64,000 nucleotides of DNA from Ensifer canadensis. GTDB lineage: Bacteria > Pseudomonadota > Alphaproteobacteria > Rhizobiales > Rhizobiaceae. The position numbers and the translations under genes are program-made. The notes beneath the pieces are model-generated. The model was not told the origin of the DNA. It did no database searches and worked only from the letters and a program-made list of their open reading frames with translations. The stretch spans positions 1,054,001 through 1,118,000 of the forward strand of contig NZ_CP083371.1 in assembly GCF_017488845.2 (NCBI RefSeq), read 5' to 3'. Below, piece after piece: positions 26,972 through 35,951 of the stretch; the stretch's first letter is position 1, and every line of letters begins with the position of its first letter.

Positions 26972-28278
26972 ACATGGATGATTGGCAGACACTCAGACGT
27001 TCGATCCGCACCCACCTGATCGTCGGTGTGCTCGGATTTGCCACGCTGGTCGGGCTCTTCGGCGGTTGGGCGATCGGTACGGAAATCGTCGGGGCGGTGA
27101 TCGCTCAAGGATCCGTGGTTGTCGAAAGCAGCCTGAAGAAGGTGCAGCATCCCGTTGGCGGCGTCGTCAGCGAACTCATGGTGCGCGACGGCGATCACGT
27201 GAAGGCGGGGGATGTCGTCATGCGCATCGACGCGACGATGACGAAGGCCAATCTGGCGATCATTCTCAAGAGCCTGGACCAGTTCGCCGCCCGCAAGGCG
27301 CGGTTGGAGAGCGAACGCGATCGTACGGAACGTGTCGTTTTCCCGGAGACATTGCTGTCGCGCGCCGAGGATCCTGATGTGGCTGCAATGATGCATGCCG
27401 AGCAACGCCTTTACGAAAGCCGCAGGGATGTGCGCGAGAGCAAGAAGCGGCAACTGGAGCGGCGTGTGCAGCAGCTGAACGACGAGATCCGCGGCATGGA
27501 TGCCGAGCGCACCGCCAGTAGCCGCGAGCGGATCTTGATCAAGGAGGAGCTTGGCCGCTACACCTTCCTGCATGACAAGGGGCTGATGGAAAAGAGCCGC
27601 CTCAGCGCACTCGAGCGCCAGGCAACCGACATCGATGGCGAGATGGGCAGGCTGCTGGCAGGCGTCGCCGGCGTGCACGAGAAGATCGCCGAGACATCGC
27701 TGCAGATCATTCAGGTCGACGAGCAATGGGCCGAGGAGGTCGGAACCGACCTGCGCGAAATGGATGCCCGCATCGGCGAATATGTCGAGCGCAAGGTGGC
27801 GGCCGAAGACCAGCTGAAGCGGGTCGATATCGTCGCGCCGCAGAACGGCATCGTGCACCAGCTCGCCGTCCATACGGTCGGTGGTGTGGTCGCTCCGGGC
27901 GAGCCGATCATGATGATCGTGCCGGATATCGACAAACTCGTCGTGGAGGCCAAGGTCGCGCCGCAGGACATCGACCAGATCTATTCCGGACAGAAGGCGA
28001 TCCTGCGTTTCTCCGCCTTCAGCCAGAAGACGACGCCGGAAATTGTCGGGGCCGTCGAGCGGGTGTCCGCCGATGTGTCGGTCGACCAGCGGACGGGTGC
28101 GAGCTTCTACGTCGCGCGCATCGCGATCACGCCGGCAGAGATCCAACGGCTTGGCAATGTCTCGCTGATGCCAGGCATGCCGGTGGAGACGTTCATTACC
28201 ACCGGGGAACGAAGCGTTGCTTCATACTTCATCAAGCCGCTGATGGATCAGGTCAGCCGAGCCTTCCGCGAGAGCTGA
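26968..28278 (+). CDS. HlyD-family type I secretion periplasmic adaptor (PrtE/PrsE type)
   Basis: The 436-residue membrane-fusion protein has one N-terminal transmembrane helix (about 16-40, LIVGVLGFATLVGLFGGWAI), a lipoyl half-motif (VQHPVGGVVSELMVRDGDHVKAGDVVMRID), a long coiled-coil region (about 105-270) and the second lipoyl/beta-barrel part (IVAPQNGIVHQLAVHTVGGVV). It links the inner-membrane ABC exporter to an outer-membrane channel. Its start overlaps the ABC gene by four bases. No terminator with a T tract is evident after it. Confidence 0.95.
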   Translation: MNMDDWQTLRRSIRTHLIVGVLGFATLVGLFGGWAIGTEIVGAVIAQGSVVVESSLKKVQHPVGGVVSELMVRDGDHVKAGDVVMRIDATMTKANLAIILKSLDQFAARKARLESERDRTERVVFPETLLSRAEDPDVAAMMHAEQRLYESRRDVRESKKRQLERRVQQLNDEIRGMDAERTASSRERILIKEELGRYTFLHDKGLMEKSRLSALERQATDIDGEMGRLLAGVAGVHEKIAETSLQIIQVDEQWAEEVGTDLREMDARIGEYVERKVAAEDQLKRVDIVAPQNGIVHQLAVHTVGGVVAPGEPIMMIVPDIDKLVVEAKVAPQDIDQIYSGQKAILRFSAFSQKTTPEIVGAVERVSADVSVDQRTGASFYVARIAITPAEIQRLGNVSLMPGMPVETFITTGERSVASYFIKPLMDQVSRAFRES

Positions 28279-28734
28279 GCCAACCGTCGATTCGCGGTCC
28301 GCCGGCCGTTGCTAACGAAAAGCAGTCCGTTCCATCCGGTCATCCGACTGCGACGGGGCGGGCTGTTTTGGTGTTCTGGACGCAATGAAGCAGCAAGAAC
28401 CCGCAGATTTCTGCCTGCATGCGGCCTGCTAAGATCATGCTGCCGCCGGCTCATTGTGTCTCCCTCAACAGCAATCCACCTTGAAAAGCGGGCTGTTGCC
28501 CGGTTTATCGCGTCACGATTGCAAGTAGCCGCCGCTTCGAAATCGCTGATTTCGCACGGTTTTCTCCCGTAAAACCGAGATCGCTAATTCTTGCCAACAT
28601 AATTGTCGACAAAATAGTTGACATTAGAGCCAACAACTTCAAATCTAGCGCTGTCAGCCATCCAGTGATCGAGGGATCGCGGACCGACCGGGTAGACGGC
28701 ACGGCGACGAATGGGAAAAAACAGAGGGAACCAC
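28279..28734. other. Intergenic region before the ureide-type ABC operon
   Basis: About 455 bases hold no convincing gene. The right half becomes AT-richer (28585-28640) and contains the TTGTCGACAA palindrome, so the promoter of the downstream operon is probably there. Confidence 0.55.
28603..28612. promoter_or_regulatory. TTGTCGACAA palindrome, candidate GntR/FCD operator
   Basis: A perfect ten-base palindrome lies 122 bases upstream of the binding-protein start, with a related half site (TTGACATT) directly following. Nearly the same sequence (TTGTCTACAA) occurs at 37970 next to the GntR regulator gene, suggesting a common regulator. Confidence 0.5.
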
Positions 28735-30297
28735 ATGAAACTGAGAAAGCATCTCCTTGCGGGGTTGGCATTCGCCTTTCTCGCCTCGACGGCACAGGCC
28801 GAAACGCTGCGCTGGGGCAGCCCGCGGGATATCTTCTCGCTCGACCCGTATTCCTACGGCAGCACGTCGAACCTCGCCTTCCTCAATCACGTCTATGAGG
28901 GACTGACGCGCTACACGCCAGATTTCGTCGTTGAGCCGGCACTCGCCACCAAGTGGGAGCTGGTCTCCGAAAAGGTTTGGCGTTTCCACCTGCGCAAGGG
29001 CGTGAAGTTCCAGAACGGCGCGGATTTCAACGCCGACGACGTGATGGCCTCGATGGCTCGCGTCAGCCACCCGACGTCGCCGCTGCGTGGCAACATTCCG
29101 GCCTATGTCTCCACCACGAAGGTGGACGACTACACGGTCGATATCGAGGTAAATTCGCCAAGCCCGCTGTTCCTGAACGACATGACCAACATCTTCATGT
29201 TCGACAAGGACTGGCTGATCGAGAACAAGTCCGAATTGCCGACCGATGTCGGCGGCAAGGTCGAGGGTTACACCACCTATCACACCAACGGCACCGGGCC
29301 GTTCATCGTTGAGTCGCGCGTGCCTGACAGCAAGACCGTGCTCGTCAAGAATAACGGCTGGTGGGATACCCCGAAGCACAATCTCGACCGCATCGAATTC
29401 ACCCCGATCACGTCGGCTGCTACTCGCGTCGCGGCCCTCCTGTCGGGCGAGATCGACCTGACCGACGGTGCGCCCGTGCAGGATCTCGACCGGCTGAAGA
29501 GCGATCCGAACATCAAGGTCGTCGAGCGCTCCGACCTGCGCACGATCCACCTGGTCTTCAACCGCAAGGACAAGCTCAACGACGGCCGCGAAAACTTCTT
29601 CAATGACATCAAGGTCCGCCAGGCGATCGATCATGCGATCGACCGTCAGCTGATCTTCAAGCGCGTCATGCGCGGCAAGTCGCATGTGGCCGGTACCATG
29701 GTTGCGCCTGAGATCCCGGGCTACAGCGCCGAACTGGATGTGCCGACCACCTATGATCCGGAACTGTCTAAGAAGCTCCTGGAAGAAGCAGGCGCCGTCG
29801 GCACCGAGTTCACGCTTGTCTGCATGAACGACGAAAGCGTCAACGAAGAAGACGTCTGCAGTGCGCTCGTGTCGATGCTGTCGCGTGTCGGGCTCAAGCC
29901 GACGCTCGACATTGGTCCGCGCGCCGTGCAGGCGCCGAAGCGCGCCGGCGGCAAGTCCGATGCCTTTATGATCGGCTGGGCCAACGAGCCGACGCTCGAT
30001 GCCTACTCGATCCTGATCCAGGTGCTTTCGACCCGCGAAGGTGCTGCCGGCGTCGCCAACTATGGCGGCTGGTCCTATCCCGAACTCGACGCCATGGTGA
30101 AGAAGGCCGCCGTCGAAATGGATCGCGACAAGCGATTGGCGATCGAGACCGAAGCGCTGAAGTTTGCCAAGGATCAGGTCATCATGATCCCCTTGCATCA
30201 GCAGCCGATGGCATGGGCGATGTCGAAGGAAGTGACCGACGTCACCATCCGCGCCGACAACAAGCCGCGCCACTGGCTGACCCGTATCGGCGATTGA
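28735..30297 (+). CDS. Peptide/nickel-type ABC transporter substrate-binding protein
   Basis: The 520-residue protein (ATG 28735, AGGGA upstream) has a signal peptide (KLRKHLLAGLAFAFLASTAQA, cleaved about residue 22) and the SBP family 5 fold: DIFSLDPYSYGSTSNLAFLNHVYEGL, WRFHLRKGVKFQNGADFNADDV and the C-terminal IPLHQQPMAWAM. It binds a ligand in the periplasm. Although the family is called dipeptide/oligopeptide, the two amidohydrolases inside the operon suggest a nucleobase- or ureide-derived ligand here. A strong hairpin separates it from the permease genes. Confidence 0.93.
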   Translation: MKLRKHLLAGLAFAFLASTAQAETLRWGSPRDIFSLDPYSYGSTSNLAFLNHVYEGLTRYTPDFVVEPALATKWELVSEKVWRFHLRKGVKFQNGADFNADDVMASMARVSHPTSPLRGNIPAYVSTTKVDDYTVDIEVNSPSPLFLNDMTNIFMFDKDWLIENKSELPTDVGGKVEGYTTYHTNGTGPFIVESRVPDSKTVLVKNNGWWDTPKHNLDRIEFTPITSAATRVAALLSGEIDLTDGAPVQDLDRLKSDPNIKVVERSDLRTIHLVFNRKDKLNDGRENFFNDIKVRQAIDHAIDRQLIFKRVMRGKSHVAGTMVAPEIPGYSAELDVPTTYDPELSKKLLEEAGAVGTEFTLVCMNDESVNEEDVCSALVSMLSRVGLKPTLDIGPRAVQAPKRAGGKSDAFMIGWANEPTLDAYSILIQVLSTREGAAGVANYGGWSYPELDAMVKKAAVEMDRDKRLAIETEALKFAKDQVIMIPLHQQPMAWAMSKEVTDVTIRADNKPRHWLTRIGD

Positions 30298-30307
30298 CCC
30301 CACATTG

Positions 30308-30336
30308 CCCCGGCAGAGCCTGCTCTGTCGGGGTTT
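30308..30336 (+). terminator. Intercistronic hairpin/attenuator after the binding-protein gene
   Basis: CCCCGGCAGAG (30308-30318) pairs with CTCTGTCGGGG (30323-30333; one mispair/wobble) around CCTG and is followed by TTT. It probably lowers expression of the downstream permease genes relative to the binding protein. Confidence 0.65.
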
Positions 30337-30356
30337 CTCATTGAGCGGGAAACCCA

Positions 30357-31328
30357 ATGATTGTCTTTCTGATCAAGCGGCTGGCTAATGCCGTGATGGT
30401 CATGCTCGCCGTCGCGCTGATGGCCTTCATGATCTTTCGTTTCGCCGGCGACCCGGTCGAACTGATGGCCAACGAACAGATGTCGCAAGCCGATCGGCTC
30501 GAACTGCGCGAAAAGCTCGGGCTGAACGATCCGTTCCTGACCCAGTATGTGCGCTTCGTCGTCAACGCGGCCCAGGGCGATTTCGGCATCAGCTACCGAA
30601 ACGGTCAGGACGTGATGACGCTGATCGCCGAACGCTTCCCGGCGACCATCGAACTGGCTCTGGTCGCCACCGTCCTGTCGCTGCTGGTCGGCATTCCGCT
30701 CGGCGTGCTGACGGCGATCCATCGAGGCCGCTGGTATTCGGAAGGCTTGCAATTCGTCAGCATTATCGGCGTTTCCCTGCCGAGCTTTGTCGTTGGCATC
30801 CTGCTGATCCTTGTCTTTGCCGTTTCGCTCGGCGTAGTGCCGGCCTTCGGCCGCGGCGACGTCGTCCAGATCGGCTGGTGGAGCACGGGCCTCTTGACCG
30901 CATCCGGGCGTGCGTCCCTGCTTCTGCCGTCCTTTGCGCTTGCCCTCTACCAGATCACGCTCGTCATGCGGCTCGTGCGCGCCGAGATGATGGAAGTGCT
31001 GCGTTCTGATTTCGTGAAGTTTGCCCGTGCCCGCGGCGTGCCGCGGTGGCGCATCAATTTCCGCCATGCGCTTCGCAACTGTCTGATGCCTGTTGTCACC
31101 ATGACGGCGATGAACGTCGGCTCGCTGATCGCCTTCGCACTGATCACCGAAACCGTGTTCCAGTGGCCGGGAATGGGCATGCTGTTCATTCAGGCGGTGA
31201 CCTTCCTCGATATCCCGGTGATGGCAGGCTACCTGTGCATCGTCTCCTTCATCTTCGTCACGCTGAACACGCTTGTCGATATCGCCTATGCGGTCATCGA
31301 TCCCCGTCTTCGCGATGCCACACGCTGA
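30357..31328 (+). CDS. ABC transporter permease, DppB type
   Basis: The 323-residue membrane protein has the DppB layout: N-terminal helix (RLANAVMVMLAVALMAFMIF), the DP(V/F)ELMANEQMS loop, LGLNDPFLTQYVRFV, and the EAA loop with RLVRAEMMEVLRSDFVKFARARG followed by RHALRNCLMPVVT. Six transmembrane segments are expected. It pairs with the DppC-type permease that starts nine bases after its stop to form the channel of the importer. Confidence 0.94.
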   Translation: MIVFLIKRLANAVMVMLAVALMAFMIFRFAGDPVELMANEQMSQADRLELREKLGLNDPFLTQYVRFVVNAAQGDFGISYRNGQDVMTLIAERFPATIELALVATVLSLLVGIPLGVLTAIHRGRWYSEGLQFVSIIGVSLPSFVVGILLILVFAVSLGVVPAFGRGDVVQIGWWSTGLLTASGRASLLLPSFALALYQITLVMRLVRAEMMEVLRSDFVKFARARGVPRWRINFRHALRNCLMPVVTMTAMNVGSLIAFALITETVFQWPGMGMLFIQAVTFLDIPVMAGYLCIVSFIFVTLNTLVDIAYAVIDPRLRDATR

Positions 31329-31337
31329 GGCCGCCCC

Positions 31338-32288
31338 ATGACTGACCAGGCTCAGGAAACAACCTCGACAGCCAAGATCGGCCGGCTCGCGCGCTGGCGT
31401 CAGAGCGATCTCTGGTGGTCCTTCACCCGCAGTCCGTCGGCAATCGCCGGCGCGCTGATCCTGCTCGTGCTCATCGCCGCGGCTTTTGCCGCGCCGTTGA
31501 TCGCGCCGCAGAACCCGTTCGATCCGGCGCAGCTCGATCTCTGGAACTCGGAGCTGCCGCCGATCTGGCAGGCTGATGGCCAATGGCCCTTCATTCTCGG
31601 CACTGACACCCAGGGCCGCGACATGCTTTCGGCTATTCTCTACGGCTCTCGCATTTCGATCCTGATCGGGGTCTGCTCGGTGATCCTGTCGCTGACGGTC
31701 GGCCTCAGCCTCGGTCTCATCGCCGGCTATTTTGGCGGCGTTGTCGACAACATCCTGATGCGCATCGGCGATGTTCTGCTCTCGATCCCGACGATCCTGA
31801 TCGCCATTCTCGTTAGTGCCGTTGCCCGCCAGATGCTGCCGCCGGAGCTGCGCGACGTCGGATCGGCAGCTGTTCTCGTGCTGGCAATCACGCTCAGCGC
31901 CTGGGTTCAATATGCCCGAACCGTCCGCGCTCAGACGATCGTCGAGCGCGGAAAGGAATATGTCCAGGCAGCCCGCCTCCTGAAGACGCCGGCGCGGCGG
32001 ATCATGCTCAACCATATCCTGCCCAACACGCTGACGCCGATCATGGTTGCAGCCACGCTGAACTTCGGCATGGCGATCCTCACGGAAGCGACGCTCTCTT
32101 TCCTCGGCATCGGCATGCCGCCGAGCCAGCCCAGCCTCGGAACGCTCATCCGACTTGGCAACCAGTTCCTGTTCTCCGGTGTCTGGTGGGTCGTCCTCTT
32201 CCCGGTGCTGCAGCTTTGCCTACTTGTCGTCTCGGTCAACCTTCTTGGTGACTGGCTGCGCGACGCACTCAATCCGAAACTGAGGTGA
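31338..32288 (+). CDS. ABC transporter permease, DppC type
   Basis: The 316-residue permease has the DppC N-terminal extension (RQSDLWWSFTRSPSAIAGALIL), the LGTDTQGRDMLSAILYGSRISI block and the EAA loop (YVQAARLLKTPARRIMLNHILPN). It partners the preceding DppB-type subunit. The amidohydrolase gene starts immediately after its stop, without a spacer, so translation is coupled. Confidence 0.94.
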   Translation: MTDQAQETTSTAKIGRLARWRQSDLWWSFTRSPSAIAGALILLVLIAAAFAAPLIAPQNPFDPAQLDLWNSELPPIWQADGQWPFILGTDTQGRDMLSAILYGSRISILIGVCSVILSLTVGLSLGLIAGYFGGVVDNILMRIGDVLLSIPTILIAILVSAVARQMLPPELRDVGSAAVLVLAITLSAWVQYARTVRAQTIVERGKEYVQAARLLKTPARRIMLNHILPNTLTPIMVAATLNFGMAILTEATLSFLGIGMPPSQPSLGTLIRLGNQFLFSGVWWVVLFPVLQLCLLVVSVNLLGDWLRDALNPKLR

Positions 32289-33485
32289 ATGATGTCCAAC
32301 CTTTTGATCCGTAACGTCCGTCCCCACGGCGGGGCGCCGAAGGATATCCTGATCCGCAACGGCAAGATCGAAGCGATCGGCCAGAACCTTCAGGCCGATG
32401 GCTTGGCGATCGAGGATGGCCGTGGCCACATCGCCATTCCCGGCCTGGTCGAAGCCCATACCCATCTCGACAAGTCGGTCTGGGGCATGCCCTGGCATGA
32501 AAACGCCAAGGTCGCAACGTTACGCGGACGCATCGATTTCGAACGCGAGAAGCGGCTTGAGATCGGCATCGATCCGCATCGCCAGTCCATGCGCCAGGCG
32601 ATCCTGCTGGCGGCGAACGGCGCCAGCCATATCCGCAGCCATGTCGATATCGACACAACCCATGGCCTGCGCCTGATGGAAGGCATCATCGAAACGCGCG
32701 AGGCGCTCGACGGCATCATCGACATCGAGATTGTCGCCTTTCCGCAGTCGGGCCTGGTGACGCGCCCGGGCACGGTCGAGCTTCTCGACCAGGCTCTAAG
32801 CAATGGCGCGGAAGTCCTTGGTGGAATTGATCCTTGTGGCATCGACCGTGACCCGAAGGGACATCTCGATGTCGTCTTCGGCCTTGCGGAAAAACATGGC
32901 AAGCCGATCGACATCCATCTGCATGAAGCCGGCGAACTCGGCGCCTTCAGCATGGAGATGATGTTCGAGCGCATTCGTGCGCTCGGCATGCAGGGAAAGG
33001 TTGCGATCAGCCACGCCTTTGCGCTCGGCGCTCCGGATTACCTGCGGGTCGCCGGCCTGATCGAGCAGATCGCCGACCTCGACGTGCGCATCGTCACGAC
33101 GGGCTCGCCGTCCTCGACGGTACCGTCAATCCTGCGCCTCAAGGAGGCTGGTGTGAAGGTTGCGGCCGGTTGCGATGGCATTCGCGACACCTGGGGCCCG
33201 TGGGGCCAGCCGGATATGATGGACCGCGTTCGCATCCTCGGCATGAAGAACGGCCTGCGCCGCGACGTCGACCTGGGGCATGCGCTTCATGTCTGCTCCA
33301 CCGGTGGCGCTGACGTCATGGACATTGCCGGCTACGGCCTGGAAGTCGGCTGCAATGCCGATTTTACCCTGCTCGTCGGCGAAACGCTTGCCCATGCAGT
33401 CGTCGAAGTCGCACCACGTCCGCTGGTCGTCAAGCGCGGCCGTGTCGTTGCCCGTAACGGTATCGCGGAGGTAGCCATCCCATGA
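32289..33485 (+). CDS. Amidohydrolase, cytosine deaminase-like
   Basis: The 398-residue enzyme has the CodA-type amidohydrolase barrel with a full metal site: IPGLVEAHTHLDK (HxH at about residues 57-59), IDIHLHEAG (the beta5 histidine), ISHAFAL (beta6) and AAGCDGIRDTWGPWG (catalytic Asp). Relatives deaminate cytosine, isoguanine or related ring compounds or hydrolyse cyclic amides. GAGGTGA lies directly before the two possible ATGs (32289 or 32292). Being inside the transporter operon, it probably acts on the imported compound. Confidence 0.88.
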   Translation: MMSNLLIRNVRPHGGAPKDILIRNGKIEAIGQNLQADGLAIEDGRGHIAIPGLVEAHTHLDKSVWGMPWHENAKVATLRGRIDFEREKRLEIGIDPHRQSMRQAILLAANGASHIRSHVDIDTTHGLRLMEGIIETREALDGIIDIEIVAFPQSGLVTRPGTVELLDQALSNGAEVLGGIDPCGIDRDPKGHLDVVFGLAEKHGKPIDIHLHEAGELGAFSMEMMFERIRALGMQGKVAISHAFALGAPDYLRVAGLIEQIADLDVRIVTTGSPSSTVPSILRLKEAGVKVAAGCDGIRDTWGPWGQPDMMDRVRILGMKNGLRRDVDLGHALHVCSTGGADVMDIAGYGLEVGCNADFTLLVGETLAHAVVEVAPRPLVVKRGRVVARNGIAEVAIP

Positions 33486-34972
33486 TCGACCTCAAGGATT
33501 TGAAACTCGGCACGCGTGCCGAAGGCCGCACACTGTTGACGGCGCAATGGGTTCTCGGCCACCGCGACGGCAGTCACCGTCTCATCCCAAACGGCGAAGT
33601 GGTTATCGAAGGCGGCAGCCTGCTTTATGTCGGGCCGCACTTCGAGGGCGAGGTCGCACGCAGGGTGGATTTCGGCGCGGCGATGATCAGCCCCGGCCTG
33701 ATCGATCTCGATGCCCTCTCGGATCTCGACACGACGATCCTTTCCATCGACCATCAGCCAGGCTGGGCCAAGGGCCGGGTCTGGCCGCGCTCCTACGTCG
33801 AGCGCGGGCCTTATGAAATGTATACGCAGGAGGAACTGGCGTTCCAGAAACGCTTCTCCTTCGCTCAGCTTCTGCTCAACGGGATCACCACCGCGGCACC
33901 GATCGCGTCGCTGTTCTATCGGGAGTGGGGCGAAACGGTCGAGGAGTTTGCAGCCGCCTCGGATGCCGCCGGCGATCTCGGCCTGCGCGTCTATCTGAGC
34001 CCTGCCTACCGCTCCGGCGGCATGGTGCTGGAGGCGCCAGGACAGCTCGATGCAGTCTTCGACGAGGCGAGGGGCCTTCAGGGTCTCAACGATGCCATCG
34101 GTTTCATCCGTGAGCATGATGGCCGTCATGGCGGTCTGGTTCATGGACTTCTGGCCCCTGATCGCGTCGAGACCTGCACCGAGGCGCTGCTGAGGAGAAC
34201 GGCGGATGCCGCGCGCGATCTCGATTGCTCGATCCGGCTGCACGCCGCACAGGGCACGATGGAGGTCGATACGGTCCGTCGTCTTCACGGCAAGACGGCG
34301 CCGGAGTGGATGGCGAGCCTCGGCTTCCTGAGTTCGCGGTTGATCGCCCCGCATGCCACGCAGGCAACGGCCAACGATCTCAAGCTCTATGCCGACAACG
34401 GCGTCAGCATCGTCCATTGCCCAATGGTCTCGGCACGCGGCGGCAGCACGCTCAACTCCTTCCGCTCGGTCAAGGAGCGCGGCATCAACATCGCCATGGG
34501 TACGGACACGACGCCGCCCGACATGCTGATGAACCTTCTGGTCGGCCTCATCACCTGCCGCGTAGTCGAGGGCGACACCGCAGCCGTCAGCTGCGCCGAT
34601 CTCTTCGACGCCGCCACGCTGGGCGGTGCGAAAGCTCTGGGACGCAGCGATCTCGGGCGGCTCGAAGCAGGCGCCCGGGCTGACATCGCGGTCTTCGACC
34701 TGATGGATCACCACATGGCGCCGGCGATCGACCCGATCACGACGCTGGTTGTCGGTGGCTCGGGGCGTGTCACCAAGACAGTCTTCGTCGATGGCCGTCT
34801 CTCCATGCACGAAGGCAAGGTCGCCGGCATCGACATGGATGCGGCACGCCGGCAGGCACAAAAGCAGTTTGACGGGCTGATCGCCAAATACCCCGAACGC
34901 AGCTGGGCCCATCCACCCGTCAGCGAAATCTTCCCACCCAGCTATCCCTTGGAGGACCTGCGGCATGAGTGA
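33482..34972 (+). CDS. Amidohydrolase/chlorohydrolase-like protein with altered metal site
   Basis: The 496-residue protein belongs to the TrzA/SsnA-like part of the amidohydrolase superfamily. The beta5 histidine (SIRLHAAQG), beta6 histidine (LIAPHATQATANDL) and catalytic Asp (MGTDTTPPDMLMN) are present. The N-terminal HxH metal motif is replaced by SPGLIDLDALSDLD, so both histidines are missing at that place. The protein may bind one metal or act on an unusual substrate; it does not look decayed, because the frame is intact and conserved elsewhere. It overlaps the preceding amidohydrolase gene (ATGA) and the next ATPase gene by eight bases. Confidence 0.85.
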   Translation: MIDLKDLKLGTRAEGRTLLTAQWVLGHRDGSHRLIPNGEVVIEGGSLLYVGPHFEGEVARRVDFGAAMISPGLIDLDALSDLDTTILSIDHQPGWAKGRVWPRSYVERGPYEMYTQEELAFQKRFSFAQLLLNGITTAAPIASLFYREWGETVEEFAAASDAAGDLGLRVYLSPAYRSGGMVLEAPGQLDAVFDEARGLQGLNDAIGFIREHDGRHGGLVHGLLAPDRVETCTEALLRRTADAARDLDCSIRLHAAQGTMEVDTVRRLHGKTAPEWMASLGFLSSRLIAPHATQATANDLKLYADNGVSIVHCPMVSARGGSTLNSFRSVKERGINIAMGTDTTPPDMLMNLLVGLITCRVVEGDTAAVSCADLFDAATLGGAKALGRSDLGRLEAGARADIAVFDLMDHHMAPAIDPITTLVVGGSGRVTKTVFVDGRLSMHEGKVAGIDMDAARRQAQKQFDGLIAKYPERSWAHPPVSEIFPPSYPLEDLRHE

Positions 34973-35951
34973 GCTCGTAACTTCGCCGGTTCTCGACGTG
35001 CGCGGACTTTGCGTCGAGTTTCCCGGACGGCACGGCACCGTGGCGGCATTGTCCGACGTCTCGCTCAGCATACGGCCGGGCGAGATCCTGGGTGTGGTCG
35101 GCGAATCCGGCGCCGGCAAGTCGATGACCGGCCTTGCCGTCCAGGGTCTGCTCGAACCGCCGGGACGGATATCCGGCGGTGAGGTCTGGCTTTCGGGTCG
35201 CCGCATCGACCAGCTTTCCGACAGGGAAATGCAGGGCGTGCGCGGCCGACAGATCGGCGCGATCTTCCAGGATCCGCTGACATCGCTCAACCCGCTCTTT
35301 ACCGTCGGCGCGCAACTGGTCGAGACGATCCGCCTTCACCTGAAGCTGTCGAAGCAGGGTGCCAAGGAACGGGCTATCCACCTCCTGAAGGAAGTGGGTA
35401 TTCCAGCACCTGAGGCACGTTTCGATCACTATCCGCACCAGTTCTCGGGCGGCATGCGGCAGCGTGTGGTCATTGCGCTTGCGCTTGCGGCGGAGCCGAA
35501 GCTGATCATCGCCGACGAACCGACGACGGCGCTGGATGTTTCGATCCAGGCGCAGATCACCTCTCTGCTGCGTCGTCTCTGCGACGACCACGGGACATCC
35601 GTGATGCTGGTGACGCACGATATGGGCGTGATTGCCGAGACAGCCGATCGGGTCGCTGTGATGTATGCCGGTCGTCTGGTCGAGATCGGGCCCGTGGAAG
35701 AAGTGCTGCGCAATGCGCGCCATCCCTATACGCGCGGGCTGATGGGTTCGATCCCGGCACTTGGGCGCCGTGTCGAGCGGCTGAACCAGATCGACGGCTC
35801 GATGCCACGCCTGAACGCCATCCCGCGTGGATGCGCCTTCAATCCGCGTTGTCCCGAGGCAGGACCGCGTTGCCGTGAAGATCGCCCGGAGCCGACCCCG
35901 GTCGGCCTGGGCGTCAGTGCTTGCTGGCTCAATGCAGGAGGAGTTCTATGA
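34965..35951 (+). CDS. ABC transporter ATP-binding protein, DppD type
   Basis: The 328-residue ATPase has Walker A GESGAGKSMTG, Q-loop IFQDPLTSLNPLFTVG, signature FSGGMRQRVVIALAL, Walker B LIIADEPTTALDVS and H-loop VTHDMGV. The C-terminal oligopeptide-transporter extension (HPYTRGLMGSIPALG, then CAFNPRCPEAGPRC) has the cysteines that bind an iron-sulfur cluster in some relatives. It is the first of the two ATPases of the importer. Confidence 0.94.
   Translation: MSELVTSPVLDVRGLCVEFPGRHGTVAALSDVSLSIRPGEILGVVGESGAGKSMTGLAVQGLLEPPGRISGGEVWLSGRRIDQLSDREMQGVRGRQIGAIFQDPLTSLNPLFTVGAQLVETIRLHLKLSKQGAKERAIHLLKEVGIPAPEARFDHYPHQFSGGMRQRVVIALALAAEPKLIIADEPTTALDVSIQAQITSLLRRLCDDHGTSVMLVTHDMGVIAETADRVAVMYAGRLVEIGPVEEVLRNARHPYTRGLMGSIPALGRRVERLNQIDGSMPRLNAIPRGCAFNPRCPEAGPRCREDRPEPTPVGLGVSACWLNAGGVL

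Noticed and set aside
33332..35290. A 652-codon minus-strand frame opposite the amidohydrolase genes
   Set aside because: Low-complexity, histidine/arginine-rich translation without motifs; the plus strand carries clear amidohydrolase and ATPase genes.
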